64,000 bases of DNA from an uncultured Tateyamaria sp. (lineage in GTDB: Bacteria > Pseudomonadota > Alphaproteobacteria > Rhodobacterales > Rhodobacteraceae). The notes under the pieces are model-generated. The model did not search any database and had not been told where the DNA came from. It worked only from the letters and a program-made list of their open reading frames with translations. Position numbers and translations under genes: made by a program. The stretch is taken from assembly GCF_947504105.1 (NCBI RefSeq), contig NZ_CANNGP010000007.1, positions 103,528 through 167,527 of the forward strand, read 5' to 3'. Of this stretch, positions 63,217 through 64,000 are shown piece after piece; within the stretch, counting starts at the first letter, position 1, and each line of letters opens with the position of its first letter.

Positions 63217-63873
63217 ATGAGGCGGATGTTTGGAATTGCATTGTGCTTGTTGGTTCTCGTTTTTGCTGGATTGTTTGGCTACGGCGCTCTTGGATATTGG
63301 GATGCCGTTCGTCAGGCAGATACTTACGCAGCACGCGCAGACGCGTTAATCGCTGACGGTCGGGGGCCGGATGATCTGGGCATTGAACGACTCAGGCAAC
63401 TCATCTTGGTGCAAGACCCGGGCTTTCTTGACCATGCCGGCGTTGATCTCTCCACGGCGGGAGCGGGTCTAACTACAATCTCTCAGTCACTATCCAAGAG
63501 ACTGGGTTTCGAAGAGTTTCGCCCGGGAGTTGGGAAGATACGCCAGACTGGCTTTGCGATGGGTCTCGAACACCAACTCGCCAAAGACCAAATACTCGCG
63601 CTCTGGCTCGATACCGTTGAGATGGGACGCGGTCCTGAGGGGTGGATGACAGGTTTCTTTGAGGCCAGTGATAGCATCTATGGCCGAGCACCTGCTAAGC
63701 TCGCCGATCAAGAGTATTATCGTCTATTGGCTGTGCTAATCGCACCCGGCCAATTCCGGCTTCTTGAAGAAGATGTGGAGCTGAATGATCGCGCTTCACG
63801 TATCGCAAAACTCGCATCCGGTGATTGCAGTCCGGAAAGTCAAAGTGACGTTTGGCTCGACGGCTGCGCGTAG
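63217..63873 (+). CDS. Glycosyltransferase-51-like protein lacking both catalytic glutamates
   Basis: The 218-residue protein has an N-terminal membrane helix (residues 5-27) and clear GT51 landmarks: QDPGFLDHAGVDL aligns with EDKNFYTHDGYDL of mrcA in this window, GLTTISQSLSKRL with STITQQVMKNF, and KDQILALWLDTVEMG with KEKILELYLNEIFLG. The catalytic Glu is replaced by Q66 and the second Glu by A128. Length matches a monofunctional transglycosylase (MtgA), with no transpeptidase domain. It is probably inactive as a glycosyltransferase and may act as a regulatory or binding protein. Confidence 0.75.
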   Translation: MRRMFGIALCLLVLVFAGLFGYGALGYWDAVRQADTYAARADALIADGRGPDDLGIERLRQLILVQDPGFLDHAGVDLSTAGAGLTTISQSLSKRLGFEEFRPGVGKIRQTGFAMGLEHQLAKDQILALWLDTVEMGRGPEGWMTGFFEASDSIYGRAPAKLADQEYYRLLAVLIAPGQFRLLEEDVELNDRASRIAKLASGDCSPESQSDVWLDGCA

Positions 63874-64000
63874 ATTTCGTTCGCCAAACAGGCGCTTCTA
63901 ACTTGAACTCTTAACTCGATAGAGCCGATGGGGTGGATGGCTCCCGCTCCCCCGGCGTCGCAATGCGCCATAGTGCAGGTGTCATTATCTGCGATAGAGA

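Overview
The window looks like a chromosomal segment of a marine Roseobacter-group alphaproteobacterium (Rhodobacterales). The evidence is the C4-pathway hemA, the MEP-pathway ispG, Bpt-type N-degron transferase, DUF2852 and RodZ-like proteins, a large-insert TRAP transporter beside a Cache-sensor two-component system, and GC-rich coding with few gaps. The genus cannot be fixed from the sequence alone. Most of the window is ordinary core genome read from both strands. No prophage, CRISPR array, rRNA operon or intact transposase was seen.

Layout. 0-7.3 kb: rlmI (cut by the window edge), a lipoprotein, glnE with a small overlapping partner, a YbaK-domain protein, then DUF2852, RDD and bpt. 7.4-15.2 kb: a TRAP operon (dctM, dctQ, dctP) divergent from a Cache histidine kinase and LuxR-type regulator across a control region with two perfect palindromes, followed by a soluble chemoreceptor-tip protein. 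15.3-17.9 kb: ilvB-ilvN behind a classical attenuator with a leader peptide rich in Leu, Val and Ile codons. 17.9-22.9 kb: an XRE regulator, a Rieske oxygenase with a small coupled partner, a DUF2189 membrane protein and an amidase. 22.9-31.7 kb: prfB, a broken RTX-type remnant, mrcA and an amiC-like amidase, an aminotransferase, an M48 protease and a DsbA-like protein. 31.8-37.9 kb: ispG, a RodZ-like protein, hemA, an M20 peptidase and a haloacetate-dehalogenase-like hydrolase. 38-46.3 kb: a glycosyltransferase, a sulfotransferase-like protein, two tRNA-Asp, GNAT and pirin genes, a lipase, a methionine aminopeptidase paralogue divergent from a ParD-like protein, two tRNA-Val, a phosphatase, LysR and YciI. 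46.3-60.6 kb: an HU protein with a long tail, lon, tgt, a YD-like repeat protein, a RimB-RimK fusion, sufT, a secreted GDPD, LysR, sufA, TfoX, HD and 2OG-oxygenase genes, and tpiA. 60.6-64 kb: a looser region with an EamA transporter and a WYL regulator between two gene-free patches, one holding a 17-bp inverted repeat and the other a 218-bp element with 18-bp perfect terminal inverted repeats. It ends with a GT51-like protein that lacks both expected catalytic glutamates.

Most unusual points: (1) the Map paralogue with a metal-ligand Glu replaced by Val, divergent from a lone ParD-like protein with repeats in its promoter; (2) the degenerate glycosyltransferase-51; (3) two matched 19-bp palindromes upstream of DUF2852; (4) the palindromic control region between the TRAP operon and its two-component system; (5) a dehalogenase-like hydrolase keeping the full halide pocket; (6) two unannotated small ORFs with strong ribosome binding sites. 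The entire ilv attenuator can also be read directly.
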